Shown piece by piece: positions 7,570 to 17,344 of a DNA stretch of 24,667 nt. The DNA lies in contig CAKZVN010000192.1 of NCBI GenBank assembly GCA_937922105.1, positions 1-24,667 of the forward strand. Direction: 5' to 3'. The notes under the pieces were generated by a model, which worked only from the letters and a program-made list of their open reading frames with translations, searched no databases and was not told the DNA's origin. The stretch is from an uncultured Litorilinea sp. (GTDB lineage Bacteria; Chloroflexota; Anaerolineae; Caldilineales; Caldilineaceae). Positions within the stretch are counted from its first letter, which is position 1. Every line of letters starts with the position of its first letter. Position numbers and translations under genes: made by a program.

Positions 7570-9462
7570 ATGTCCGTTGACTTTGCCCACTTGGCCCCGC
7601 AGCCCCAACGGGTGACGCCCACCGCCGCTAATCTGGACCCCGCGCAGTTGACTTCCGTTGATCTGCTGGGCGCGGCGCAGCCGCTCTTGTTTGCCGCCCA
7701 GCGTGCCCAGGCTGCTTTGGCGCGCCACGGACTCAACGTGCCCATCTCGGCTGCGCCCACAACCGCCCCCGCGTTGCGCTTGGTGGTGGACCCGGCGCAG
7801 GTGGCGCGTGCCCAGGGATATAAGCTCACCGTTGACGCGCACGGGGTGTTGCTGGTGGGCAACGACCCCGCCGGTCTGTTCTATGCCGTCTGCACCCTGA
7901 GCCAACTACTGGACTTGTCCGTAAACGCGCAAGGACACTTGGCGCCCTTGCCCGGTGTCCAGATTGTGGATTGGCCCGACTATCCCAACCGGGGGGTGAT
8001 GCTGGATGTCTCGCGCACGCGCGTGCCAACCATGGAGACGCTCTACGCCACCATTGACCAGCTGGCGAGTCTCAAGATCAACCAGATTCAACTGTACACC
8101 GAACATACCTTCGCCTATCGGGGACATGAAGTCGTCTGGCAAGATGCCAGCCCCATCACCGGCGAAGAAGTCCTGGCGCTCGATGCCTATTGCCGCGCGC
8201 GTCACGTGGAACTGGTGCCCAATCAAAACAGCTTTGGGCATATGCACCGCTGGTTGATCCACCCCCAATACAACCAGTTGGCCGAATCGGCGGAGGGGAT
8301 CGAACATTCCTTCTCTACCCAGCGCGAGCCGTTCAGTCTCTGTCCCGGCGATCCGGGCAGCATTGCCCTCTTGGAAGAGCTGTACAGCCAATTGTTGCCC
8401 CACTTCAGCAGCCGCCAATTCAACGTGGGGCTGGACGAGACCTTTGACCTGGGGCAAGGGCGCTCCAAAGCCGAATGCGAGGCACGCGGCACGGGGCGCG
8501 TCTATCTGGATTTTCTGCTCAAGGTGTATGCGCTTTGCCGGCGCCACGGGGTGACCATGCAGTTTTGGAGCGACATCATCGTGCGCGACGAGCCGGGGCT
8601 GGTCGCGGAGTTGCCCCAGGACGTGATCGCCCTGGAGTGGGGCTATGAGGCAGGCTATCCCTTTGCCGACCACGCGCGGCTGATCGCGGCTTCCGGGCGC
8701 AGCTTTTATGTCTGTCCCGGCACCAGCAGTTGGAACACGCTCTCCGGGCGCACGGACAATGCGCTGGGCAACATTGCCGGCGCCGCGCGTGCGGGCTTCG
8801 ACCACGGCGCAATCGGCCTGCTCAATACCGATTGGGGCGACAACGGTCATCCTCAGACGCCGCCCATCAGCTATCTGGGCTATTTGGCGGGCGCGGCCTA
8901 TAGCTGGAATACGCGCAGCGCGCACGATCATCGCCTGATCCCGGTCTGGTTGGACGCACATGTCTTCCGCGACCGCAGCGGGGTGATGGGCAAGCTGGTC
9001 TATGACCTGGGCAATGTCTATCAACTGCCGGGCGCAATCCCCAGCAACTCTTCGCTGCTCTTTTGGCTGTTGGTGCTACCGCAGGGGCTGCCGCCGCGCC
9101 GGCAGGGTGTGGGCAAGGTGACCGCGGTCGCGCTGGAGCAGACCGGCTCCTATCTCGACACGGTGATGGCTCCACTCTCGCGCAGCCGGATGCAGCGCGC
9201 CGATGCCGCGCTCATCCGCGATGAATTGGCGTGGACCGCGGACATGCTGCGCGTCGCTGTACGGCTCGGCTTGGCGTGGGTGGAGGTGGGGCTGGAGCGC
9301 CCGCTCACGACGCTGGACGCGCGCACGCGCCATGCCCTCGCCGGTGAACTGCGCCCGTTGTTGGACCGCCACGCGGAGTTGTGGCTGCGCCGCAGCCGGC
9401 CCGGCGGGTTGCCGGAGGCGCTCAGTCGCTTCCGGACGACGCTGGCTGCGCTGGAGGCATAA
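7570..9462 (+). CDS. glycoside hydrolase family 20-like (beta-N-acetylhexosaminidase-type) protein
   Basis: A 630-residue protein. The first ~130 residues resemble the GH20b alpha/beta domain that precedes GH20 barrels (NDPAGLFYAVCTLSQLL). The (beta/alpha)8 barrel begins near DYPNRGVMLDVSRTRVPTMETL, then follows the usual order KINQIQLYTEHTF, ARHVELVPNQNSFGHM and a catalytic Asp289-Glu290 pair in NVGLDETFDLG. In GH20 enzymes this Glu is the acid/base in substrate-assisted cleavage of N-acetylhexosaminides. About 130 residues of helical C-terminal sequence follow the barrel. No signal peptide is visible, so it is probably cytoplasmic and acts on imported sugars. ATG 7570 has GGAGAGGG upstream. 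Family placement is confident; the exact substrate is not, as the active-site block departs from the common H-x-G-G-D-E form. Confidence 0.82.
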   Translation: MSVDFAHLAPQPQRVTPTAANLDPAQLTSVDLLGAAQPLLFAAQRAQAALARHGLNVPISAAPTTAPALRLVVDPAQVARAQGYKLTVDAHGVLLVGNDPAGLFYAVCTLSQLLDLSVNAQGHLAPLPGVQIVDWPDYPNRGVMLDVSRTRVPTMETLYATIDQLASLKINQIQLYTEHTFAYRGHEVVWQDASPITGEEVLALDAYCRARHVELVPNQNSFGHMHRWLIHPQYNQLAESAEGIEHSFSTQREPFSLCPGDPGSIALLEELYSQLLPHFSSRQFNVGLDETFDLGQGRSKAECEARGTGRVYLDFLLKVYALCRRHGVTMQFWSDIIVRDEPGLVAELPQDVIALEWGYEAGYPFADHARLIAASGRSFYVCPGTSSWNTLSGRTDNALGNIAGAARAGFDHGAIGLLNTDWGDNGHPQTPPISYLGYLAGAAYSWNTRSAHDHRLIPVWLDAHVFRDRSGVMGKLVYDLGNVYQLPGAIPSNSSLLFWLLVLPQGLPPRRQGVGKVTAVALEQTGSYLDTVMAPLSRSRMQRADAALIRDELAWTADMLRVAVRLGLAWVEVGLERPLTTLDARTRHALAGELRPLLDRHAELWLRRSRPGGLPEALSRFRTTLAALEA

Positions 9463-9474
9463 GCAGCGCAGCGA

Positions 9475-9503
9475 TTGACAGGGGGCGCGAGCTATGCCAC
9501 AAT
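9475..9503 (+). promoter_or_regulatory. extended -10 promoter for the GH13 gene
   Basis: A perfect TTGACA (9475-9480) is followed after 17 bases by CACAAT (9498-9503), with TGC just before it, matching the extended -10 pattern. The start would be near 9510, giving a leader of about 180 nt that contains the 9541-9560 hairpin. Confidence 0.55.
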
Positions 9504-9540
9504 TGCGCCGGGTTTACGCCGTATGGGGCGTGCCGATCCG

Positions 9541-9560
9541 CCCAGGACGCAAGCCCTGGG
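9541..9560. repeat. short intergenic palindrome
   Basis: CCCAGG and CCTGGG flank the loop ACGCAAGC. The flank CTACGAAGCA continues on the right. It lacks a U-run, so it is more like a REP-type palindrome than a terminator. It lies in the leader of the GH13 gene. Confidence 0.42.
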
Positions 9561-9691
9561 CTACGAAGCAACGCCCCCTCCAGGCGACTGCAGAGGCGGT
9601 TAGCCCGTTTGGGCGGGTGTTGTTGGTAGCCGGATAGTTCATCGTCCGGCGGTCTATTCACCGATAGGCTCAACTGGAACGTAGGGACTCG

Positions 9692-11155
<1,464 letters not shown>

Positions 11156-11170
11156 CAGTGGGCAGCTCCC

Positions 11171-11200
11171 CGGGTCGCGCTTCCCCAGCGCCCCGCTTTT
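11171..11200 (+). terminator. weak intrinsic terminator after the GH13 gene
   Basis: CGGG-(TC)-GCGC pairs with GCGCCCCG, followed by CTTTT. The stem has a two-base bulge and the T-run is short. It lies 15 bases beyond the GH13 stop codon, which fits transcript ending. Confidence 0.4.
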
Positions 11201-11342
11201 GATGTGGTTTGGTTCCCAAAAAAATCTGTGTAACGTCCCAACGCCCCGCGCAGACTTGGGTGGGCGGCGGCTGTGTTGGGTATTGGAGTGACCGTCGGTG
11301 TTTGATCGTTCATGGTTTCGGCGCACGCCGGGGAGATGAGCC

Positions 11343-12281
11343 ATGCCCAACGATGTCTGCGTGATTCTCAATCCGTGTGCCGGTCGCGGCGCGGGGCACG
11401 ATGTGCGCAGCCAAGTGACCGACCGCTTGGCTGGGGCAGGAGTAAAGTTTGATTTGGTGGAAACGGCACGGCGCGGTCATGCCACGGAACTGGCTCTGGC
11501 GGCGCGCGCCAACGGTCATCGTGTGGTGGTTGCCGTCGGAGGGGACGGCACGGTCAACGAGGTGATCAACGGCTTGGCCTTGGCGGCACAGCGTGGGGAG
11601 CCGGTGGGCCGCCTGGCGTTGTGGCCTATCGGCACCGGCAACGACTTTGCCGACATGTTGGGAGTTTCGCGCGATTTCACCACCATCGCCAACAAGATCG
11701 CCGCCGGGCAGACACGGCGCGTGGACTTGGGACGCGCTACGGTGAAGTCACCCCAGGGTGAGCAAGTGGTGCGCTATTTCGGCAACAACGTCGGTCTGGG
11801 TTTCGAGGCGCAGGTCACGCTGGAAAGTTACAAGATCAAGCGCATCAGCGGGCCGTTGCGCTATCTCATCGCGGTCTTCTGGGCGCTACGCCATTACCGC
11901 GCGCCGCTGGTAGATTTGGCCTGGGAGAAAGGATCGGAAACCTGGGAGCAGCGCCGCCAATACTCGTTGCTGGTCTCGGTGGGCAATTCGCGGCGCACAG
12001 GCGGGGCGTTTTTCATGACCCCCGACGCGGTCATGGACGACGGCATGTTGGATATTGCGTTGGCAAAGTCGCTTTCGATTGGCGGGATTCTGCGCCTATT
12101 GCCAAAGGTATTGCGTGCCACACATCGCCACGACCCCGCGATCGAGTTCGCCCGCTCCGCGCGCATCCGCTTTGCCTGCGACAGCACGGTTCCTGTCCAT
12201 CTGGATGGGGAGGTGGTGATGAGCAATGTCTGCCAGGCGGAGATTGAGTTGTTGCCGAGGGAATTGGAGGTGATTGTGTAG
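11343..12281 (+). CDS. diacylglycerol kinase family lipid kinase (DagK/YegS-like)
   Basis: A 312-residue member of the DagK/YegS/sphingosine-kinase superfamily. Motifs: NPCAGRGAG near the N-terminus, the nucleotide-binding GGDGTVNEVINGL (Gly66-Gly67-Asp68-Gly69), PIGTGNDFA (97-101), and the C-terminal beta domain with GAFFMTPDAVMDDGMLDI and a closing HLDGE. It phosphorylates diacylglycerol or a related lipid on the cytoplasmic side of the membrane, recycling it into phospholipid synthesis. ATG 11343 has GGGGAG about 5-10 nt upstream. It is monocistronic in appearance: weak hairpin upstream (11171-11200), strong terminator downstream (12412-12449). The lipid substrate is not determinable from sequence. 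Confidence 0.9.
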   Translation: MPNDVCVILNPCAGRGAGHDVRSQVTDRLAGAGVKFDLVETARRGHATELALAARANGHRVVVAVGGDGTVNEVINGLALAAQRGEPVGRLALWPIGTGNDFADMLGVSRDFTTIANKIAAGQTRRVDLGRATVKSPQGEQVVRYFGNNVGLGFEAQVTLESYKIKRISGPLRYLIAVFWALRHYRAPLVDLAWEKGSETWEQRRQYSLLVSVGNSRRTGGAFFMTPDAVMDDGMLDIALAKSLSIGGILRLLPKVLRATHRHDPAIEFARSARIRFACDSTVPVHLDGEVVMSNVCQAEIELLPRELEVIV

Positions 12282-12388
12282 CCGTGCAGCCGTTCGCGTC
12301 CTGGGCAGTCATTGGACTACAACGGCGTAGCGGCTTTGCAGACAGAACCTAGCGAGAGCGGACACTTTTTCGTACCTGTGCCAGGGTC

Positions 12389-12397
12389 TGTTATACT
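12389..12397 (+). promoter_or_regulatory. extended -10 box upstream of a terminator hairpin
   Basis: TGTTATACT matches the extended -10 pattern (TGn + TATAAT, 5 of 6 in the hexamer). The -35 position (TTCGTA at 12369-12374, 17-base spacer) matches only 3 of 6. If used, transcription would begin near 12404, directly before the terminator at 12412. Confidence 0.4.
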
Positions 12398-12411
12398 GAA
12401 GGGCGGGTGAA

Positions 12412-12449
12412 AACCCATGCGAGACACTCGGTCATCGCGTGGGTTTTTT
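12412..12449 (+). terminator. strong intrinsic terminator
   Basis: An 11-bp stem (AACCCATGCGA, 12412-12422, with TCGCGTGGGTT, 12435-12445; one U-G pair) closes a 12-nt loop. With the stem's own final TT the T-run is six bases. It could end the lipid-kinase transcript 130 nt after its stop codon, or attenuate transcription into the downstream membrane-protein gene. On the RNA, GGGT-GAAA-ACCC (12405-12416) would form a small GNRA hairpin that overlaps and competes with the left arm. Confidence 0.75.
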
Positions 12450-12541
12450 CGCTTTGAGTCGCTTGCCCAGATTCTGCGCCCGGCCTAGTAGGTCCCGAAG
12501 CTATTGCGCGGGGCGTGTGTGTCGCCGAACAAGGAGAAGGT

Positions 12542-13510
12542 GTGGCCCGCCGACCGATATCGCCTGAAGCTCCTGCCAAGCCCGCGTTGCTACCGCCTGC
12601 CTGGCGCGCGCGGGGACAGGCGCTCTGGCGCGCCGTGGTAGCGCCGCCTACTGCCGACTCTTGGGCCTTGAGCGGGAGCGCCACGGTCAACGCGCAACTC
12701 TGGTTGAGCCACTCTCCGCTGCGTCCGACGGCAGGGTGGGCGGTGCTGGCGGCGTTGCTGGCGACAGGATGGCCCCTTGTGTCCTCGGCGGCAACCTGGC
12801 GTGATCTGGCGTTGATTTGGCTCTTGGCGGACCCGCTCTGGGGCAGTCTGTGGCGCTTGGCGGCGGGCCGGCTGGAGATGCTTCCTCTGCGCGAGCAGGC
12901 AGGCGCGCGGCCCGTCTGGTTGCCTTACTTGCAGGCGGGTTCACCTGCTGCCCGGCTGTTGGGTCGCGATGAGCGCGGGGTGTTGCATCTGCTGGTGCGC
13001 GTGGTGGCGCCTAGCGCAGGCTTAGCCGCTGCCATTGCCTGGGTCTTGGGGCCGGTCGCGCTCTGGCTGACAGCGCTGGTGATGGCGGTCGCCGTCGTCG
13101 GGTGGATTGTACGCCATACGGTGGGCTATATTCCGGCGCTGCTCCACTCGCTGGTTACGGTGACGTTGCCGTGGCTGTTGGGGCTGCTGTTGCTGGGGGT
13201 TGCGCCGGAGGATCTGCGTTGGGAGCAGCAGGTCACGCTGGTCATCCTGTGGACATTGCATAATTGGGGCGAGGGACGTGTCCTGCGCGCCAAGCGCGAT
13301 CATGTGGGGCTGGGGTTGCTGGCGGCGGCGGACATCGGTCTATTGCTGTTGCTGATCGCCGGGCGCGCGCCGTTGGCGCTGGCTCTCTTGGCGGTGATTT
13401 GGCTACCCATGTGGTTGGCGGTCTATCAAGGCCGACCGTTGCACCGGCTCAATGTGTGGTGGCTGGCAGCGATGTTGATCAGCGCCGCAGCGATTGGTCA
13501 GGCCGGATGA
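12542..13510 (+). CDS. polytopic membrane protein of unknown function
   Basis: A 322-residue protein I do not recognise. The start at GTG 12542 is set by AAGGAGAAGG immediately upstream; a GTG at 12515 in frame lacks this. Residues 1-65 are Pro/Ala/Arg-rich and probably cytoplasmic. About eight or nine hydrophobic spans follow (for example GWAVLAALLATGWPLV, LTALVMAVAVVGWIV, LPWLLGLLLLGVA, IGLLLLLIAGRAPLALALL and WWLAAMLISAAAIG). One polar stretch lies between spans 2 and 3, and a short charged turn (LHNWGEGRVLRAKRDHVG) between later spans. Overall topology is loosely like UbiA-type prenyltransferases, but I see no Asp-rich substrate motif, so I make no functional call. It is preceded by the 12412-12449 terminator and followed 69 bases later by the HD-domain gene. 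Confidence 0.72.
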   Translation: MARRPISPEAPAKPALLPPAWRARGQALWRAVVAPPTADSWALSGSATVNAQLWLSHSPLRPTAGWAVLAALLATGWPLVSSAATWRDLALIWLLADPLWGSLWRLAAGRLEMLPLREQAGARPVWLPYLQAGSPAARLLGRDERGVLHLLVRVVAPSAGLAAAIAWVLGPVALWLTALVMAVAVVGWIVRHTVGYIPALLHSLVTVTLPWLLGLLLLGVAPEDLRWEQQVTLVILWTLHNWGEGRVLRAKRDHVGLGLLAAADIGLLLLLIAGRAPLALALLAVIWLPMWLAVYQGRPLHRLNVWWLAAMLISAAAIGQAG

Positions 13511-13579
13511 GTCTATCCGCTGCATGGCTTGTGCGCCTGCTCGAATACGAATTAAACCCAACATGAGGAAAACCCGACG

Positions 13580-14344
13580 GTGAGCCAGTCACAACGAATC
13601 CCCACGGTTGTACCCGAAAACGCTGCCAATCATGTCCCGGCTGCGGGGGAAAACAAGGTGACGACCGAGACGCCAGGGGCTGGCGTCGTCACCTTTGAGC
13701 AAGTGCGCCGCGACCCGGAGGTCATTGCGCTTTTGCAAGCCGCCAACAACACACTGAAAGCGTTGGGCTACACGGAGCATGGGCAGCGCCATGCCGGCTT
13801 GGTGGGACACATTGCCGCCAATGTGTTGGAGCGGCTGGGACACCCGCCGCGCACCTACGAACTGGCGCATATCGCCGGGTATCTGCATGACATCGGCAAC
13901 GTCATCCACCGCGAAAATCATGCCTTGAGCGGAAGTTTGATGGCGTGGCAGATTTTGCGACGCTTGGGGATGCCGACCGACGAGTGCGCGGTGGTGATGA
14001 ACGCCATCGGCAACCACGAGGAGGAGCGCGGCACGGTGACCAACGCCGTTGCTGCGGCGCTAATCATCGCGGACAAAGCCGACGTGCATCGCTCGCGCGT
14101 CCAAAATCCGCGCATGGAGGATTTCGACATCCACGATCGCGTCAATTACGCCACCACGCGCAGTTTTGTGCGCGTGCGCCCGGAGGAGAAAATTATTGCG
14201 TTGGAGTTGGAAATTGACGTGCAATATGCCCAGGTGATCGAGTATTTCGAGATCTTCCTGGAACGCATGACCATGGTGCGGCGCGCCATTGAGTTTCTGG
14301 GCTGTTCGTTCCAACTGATCATCAACGAAACGCGGTTTTCTTAA
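13580..14344 (+). CDS. HD-domain metal-dependent phosphohydrolase
   Basis: A 254-residue protein. The first ~40 residues look disordered. The HD domain then provides the expected metal ligands in order: His71 (GQRHAGLVGHI), His103-Asp104 (YLHDIGN), His146 (GNHEE) and Asp165 (ADKADVHRSR), with His114 in NHALSG as a further candidate. HD proteins of this type hydrolyse phosphomonoesters or phosphodiesters of nucleotides; the substrate here is unknown. The C-terminal ~70 residues form an alpha/beta extension (EEKIIALELEIDVQYAQVIEYFEIFLERM) that may dimerise or sense a ligand. The GTG 13580 start has GAGGAA about 9 nt upstream. It may be co-transcribed with the membrane protein 69 bases before it. 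Confidence 0.84.
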   Translation: MSQSQRIPTVVPENAANHVPAAGENKVTTETPGAGVVTFEQVRRDPEVIALLQAANNTLKALGYTEHGQRHAGLVGHIAANVLERLGHPPRTYELAHIAGYLHDIGNVIHRENHALSGSLMAWQILRRLGMPTDECAVVMNAIGNHEEERGTVTNAVAAALIIADKADVHRSRVQNPRMEDFDIHDRVNYATTRSFVRVRPEEKIIALELEIDVQYAQVIEYFEIFLERMTMVRRAIEFLGCSFQLIINETRFS

Positions 14345-14412
14345 GCGGGCGCGTTGCGGCGCGCAGCGTGAGCGGTATAGTCCGGTTCGCACCGAAACTT
14401 GGCTGCGCGCAG

Positions 14413-14418
14413 TATACT
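14413..14418 (+). promoter_or_regulatory. -10 box candidate upstream of the FAH-family gene
   Basis: TATACT lies about 120 nt before ATG 14537 in a 192-base gap. I see no good -35 box at the right distance. A small hairpin (CTTGCC, loop CCC, GGCAAG) lies further down the leader, near 14453-14467. Confidence 0.25.
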
Positions 14419-14536
14419 GAATAGGGAGTCTATGCGAGGGGTCTGTGGCGTCTTGCCCCCGGCAAGCGTCGCGGTTTCACCGAATACCATCTTCAACACG
14501 CGCACCTCAACACGCGCAACAGATTAGGATCGGGGC

Positions 14537-15349
14537 ATGCGCTTTATTCGCTTTGTAGAACGGTTGCCCGCGGCGTCGGCGGTCACGTTGGTGCCGGCGT
14601 GGGGGTTGCTGGATGGGGAGACAATCTATCCGTTGGCCCACGCGCCCTATCTGGGCGTGGTGGTGCAAGGCGCAGCGCGTCCCGTAACAAGCGTGCGGCT
14701 GGTTGCGCCGGTAACGCCCACCAAGTTGGTCTGTGTGGGGCGCAACTACGCCGAACACGCGGCCGAACTGGGCAACGAGGTCCCGCCGGAGCCGTTGATT
14801 TTTCTCAAGCCGCCCACGACGGTGATCGGGCCGGACGAAGCGGTCGTCTATCCGTCCATCTCGTCGCGCGTGGACCACGAAGGCGAGTTGGCGTTGGTGA
14901 TTGGGCGACGCTGTCGCAATGTCGCCGAAGCCGATGCGGCAAGCGTCATCTTCGGCTATACCGTCGCCAACGACGTAACCGCGCGCGACCTGCAAAAGCA
15001 AGACGGTCAATGGACGCGCGGCAAAGGCTTTGACACCTTTGCGCCGGTCGGCCCGTGGCTGGACACCGCGTTTGACCCGGCGGGCAAGGCGGTGCGCTGC
15101 GCGGTCAACGGCGCGTTGCGCCAGGACGGCAACACTGCGCTGTTGATCTATTCCATCGGGCGGGTGATCGCGCATGTGACGCGTTTTATGACGTTGGAGC
15201 CGGGCGACCTGATCCTCACCGGCACCCCCGCGGGCGTCGGCCCTGTGCAGCCCGGTGATGTCATGACGGTGGAGGTGGAGGGGCTGGGCACGCTCAGCAA
15301 CCCGATGATTGACGAGGCGGAAGCCAGGCGACGGGGTCTGCTGCCCTGA
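14537..15349 (+). CDS. fumarylacetoacetate hydrolase (FAH)-family protein
   Basis: A 270-residue enzyme of the FAH / 2-hydroxyhepta-2,4-diene-1,7-dioate isomerase superfamily, which cleaves or isomerises beta-diketo and oxo-acids with a divalent metal. Residues 1-65 are the variable N-terminal domain. The catalytic core begins KLVCVGRNYAEHA, then PPEPLIFLKPPTTVIGP, the metal ligands in DHEGELALVIGR (two Glu) and in ANDVTARDLQ (Asp), the loop KGFDTFAPVGPW, and the closing GDLILTGTPAGVGPVQPGD. All core residues appear intact. ATG 14537 has GGATCGGGG before it. It is flanked by gaps of about 200 bases, so it may be transcribed alone. Which of the superfamily reactions it performs (for example decarboxylase, isomerase or acylpyruvase) is not fixed by sequence. 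Confidence 0.87.
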   Translation: MRFIRFVERLPAASAVTLVPAWGLLDGETIYPLAHAPYLGVVVQGAARPVTSVRLVAPVTPTKLVCVGRNYAEHAAELGNEVPPEPLIFLKPPTTVIGPDEAVVYPSISSRVDHEGELALVIGRRCRNVAEADAASVIFGYTVANDVTARDLQKQDGQWTRGKGFDTFAPVGPWLDTAFDPAGKAVRCAVNGALRQDGNTALLIYSIGRVIAHVTRFMTLEPGDLILTGTPAGVGPVQPGDVMTVEVEGLGTLSNPMIDEAEARRRGLLP

Positions 15350-15551
15350 GCTTGCCCAGGGTCGCAGAGCCTGCCGGACTGCGGTCCGGGGTTGTGCCGC
15401 GATGTGGAGGCTGCTTCCCGTCGTTCACCAGCGGGACCATTCACGTGGAGCCGATGCTTCGCCGAATGCTCCCTGCCGAGATGCCGGTTGTACGCGAATT
15501 CCGACCGAGCATCACACCGGTCCAGCAACACAGATGAAGGATTGAACCAAC

Positions 15552-16477
15552 ATGCCCATTCCGGCGTTGTCGCATTTTTTGGATATCGAGTCGTTATCAG
15601 CAGCCCAACTGTGGGGGCTGATGCATTTGGCGCGCGAATTGAAGGCCGAGCGCGCCCGCATCGGTCATAACTTGCCCATCCTAGAGCACAAGAGTTTGGC
15701 GTTGCTTTTCCAAAAGCCGAGCCTGCGCACGCGCGTCAGTTTCGAGATGGGGATGCAGCATCTGGGCGGTCATGCGTTTTACATTGCGCCCACGGAGGTG
15801 GGCTTGGGGACGCGCGAGAGCGTGCCCGATGTGGCGCGCGTTCTGAGCGGTTACTGCGACGGCATCATGGCGCGCGTCTTCGCCCATGACCATATTCTGC
15901 AATTGGCGGAATGGGGTACGGTCCCGGTGATCAACGGCTTGAGTGATTTCAGCCATCCGTGCCAGGCGTTGGCGGACCTCTTTACCATCTGGGAACACTT
16001 CGGCACGTTGGAGGGGTTGACGTTGGTTTATGTGGGCGACGGCAGCAACAACGTGGCGACCAGTCTGATCCAGGCGACGGCTAAAGTCGGGATGCCAATG
16101 CGCGTGGTGGCGCCGCCCGCCTACCAGCCCGACCCGGCGCTGCTCAACGGGAGATCGGTGACGGTGACCGACGACCTGGACGGGGTGGTGGGCGCAGATT
16201 TGATCTACACCATACGTGGACGAGCATGGGCCAAGAGGCCGAGGCGGCCCAGCGCCGCCAGGTCTTCCCGCCTTATCAGGTCAATGACGCGCTCTTGGCG
16301 CACACGGGCAACGCCAACGTGCGCGTGCTCCACTGCCTGCCCGCGCATCGGGGCGAGGAGATCACCGACGCGGTGTTGGATGGGCGGCATAGCCTGGCGT
16401 TCCCCCAAGCGCATAACCGGCTCCATGCCCAAAAGGCGATTCTAGCCCATCTTTTAGGTGGCGTGCCGCTGACATGA
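15552..16477 (+). pseudogene. argF: ornithine carbamoyltransferase ArgF, single-base frameshift
   Basis: The 5' part (15552 to about 16211, residues 1-220) encodes an intact carbamoyltransferase N-domain: carbamoyl-phosphate loop PSLRTRVSFE (Ser57-Arg61) and FSHPCQALADL (His135-Gln138). After LIYT (16211) the frame continues as unrelated Arg/Ser-rich sequence to 16445. The following frame instead encodes WTSMGQEAEA (ornithine-side SMG signature), FPPYQVNDALL and the HCLPAHRGEEI catalytic Cys block, ending at TGA 16477. Between ACC and TGG there are five bases (ATACG) where six are expected; inserting one G restores the family sequence TDTW-SMG and a 309-residue enzyme of normal length. OTC performs the ornithine to citrulline step of arginine synthesis. 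Either a true inactivating deletion or a sequencing error; nothing else is degraded, which suggests error or a very recent event. cdaA starts 1 base after the repaired stop. Confidence 0.86.
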
Positions 16478-16478
16478 C

Positions 16479-17249
16479 ATGACCGAGATCTTGCTCTCGC
16501 TGGGCCGTTTACAAGATTGGCGCAACATCCTGGATGTTGCGCTGGTCGCGCTCATTTTCTACGGCCTATTGCAACTCTTCCGCGGCACCCAGGCTATCCA
16601 GTTGGTGCGCGGGATGTTGGTGATCGGGCTGGTCACTGCGATGGTCAATCAGGTGGTCCAGTTGACCGCCTTCCGCTGGCTGATCAACAACACAGCCGCG
16701 GTGGTGCTTTTTGCCATCCCGGTGATCTTCCAGCCCGAACTGCGCCGCGCACTGGAACGCGTGGGCCGCAGCGCCCCCCTCTTCGTGCGTCGCACCGACA
16801 ATACGACCACGCAACAGGTCATTAGCGAGGTGGTGAAGGCGGTGGAGCAGATGGCAGAGCGGCGCACGGGCGCGCTCATTGTCTTCGAGGGTGCGACCGG
16901 CTTGGGCGAGTTCATTGACCGCGGTGTTGCAATTGACGGGGAAGTGACGGCAGAGCTGTTGACCACCATCTTTTTCCCCAATACGGCGCTGCACGACGGC
17001 GCGGTGATCATTTCGCGCGACCGCGTCGCCGCGGCGAGCTGCGTCTTGCCGCTGACACAGCGCGCGCTGACGGATACGCAGCTGGGCACGCGTCACCGCG
17101 CCGCCATCGGCGTGACAGAGCAGGCCGACGCGCTGTCGGTGGTCGTCTCCGAGGAGACGGGGACGCTGTCGGTGGCGCGCAACGGACGGCTGTTACGCAC
17201 GGACCCCGGCCGCCTGCGCACGCTGCTGAGCGACTTCTACCGCCCGTAG
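16479..17249 (+). CDS. cdaA: diadenylate cyclase CdaA
   Basis: A 256-residue membrane-bound diadenylate cyclase (CdaA/YbbP, DAC domain). It condenses two ATP to c-di-AMP, a messenger controlling potassium and osmotic balance and wall integrity. Three N-terminal hydrophobic spans (residues ~17-90: LDVALVALIFYGLLQLF, LVRGMLVIGLVTAMVNQVV, AAVVLFAIPVIF) precede the DAC domain. The catalytic motifs are LHDGAVII (Asp173-Gly174-Ala175) and GTRHRAAIG (Arg205-His206-Arg207). Family length and order are normal. ATG 16479 begins one base after the repaired argF stop, so translation could be coupled. The partner gene cdaR follows after 95 bases. Confidence 0.95.
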   Translation: MTEILLSLGRLQDWRNILDVALVALIFYGLLQLFRGTQAIQLVRGMLVIGLVTAMVNQVVQLTAFRWLINNTAAVVLFAIPVIFQPELRRALERVGRSAPLFVRRTDNTTTQQVISEVVKAVEQMAERRTGALIVFEGATGLGEFIDRGVAIDGEVTAELLTTIFFPNTALHDGAVIISRDRVAAASCVLPLTQRALTDTQLGTRHRAAIGVTEQADALSVVVSEETGTLSVARNGRLLRTDPGRLRTLLSDFYRP

Positions 17250-17344
17250 CTCGCAGCGTGCCTGCCCAGGCGTGCCTCGCTGGGCTTGTCCCCATGGACA
17301 GAGCGGGGCTGCCGGGCCGGTTGTTGGAGTAAGGATGTATCCGC

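Noticed and set aside
7298..7615. Open frame in the spacer before the GH20-like gene
   Set aside because: It runs through the inverted-repeat element and into the start of the GH20 gene in the wrong frame.
15352..15537. Small open frame between the FAH gene and argF
   Set aside because: No ribosome site, no domain, and composition typical of spacer sequence.
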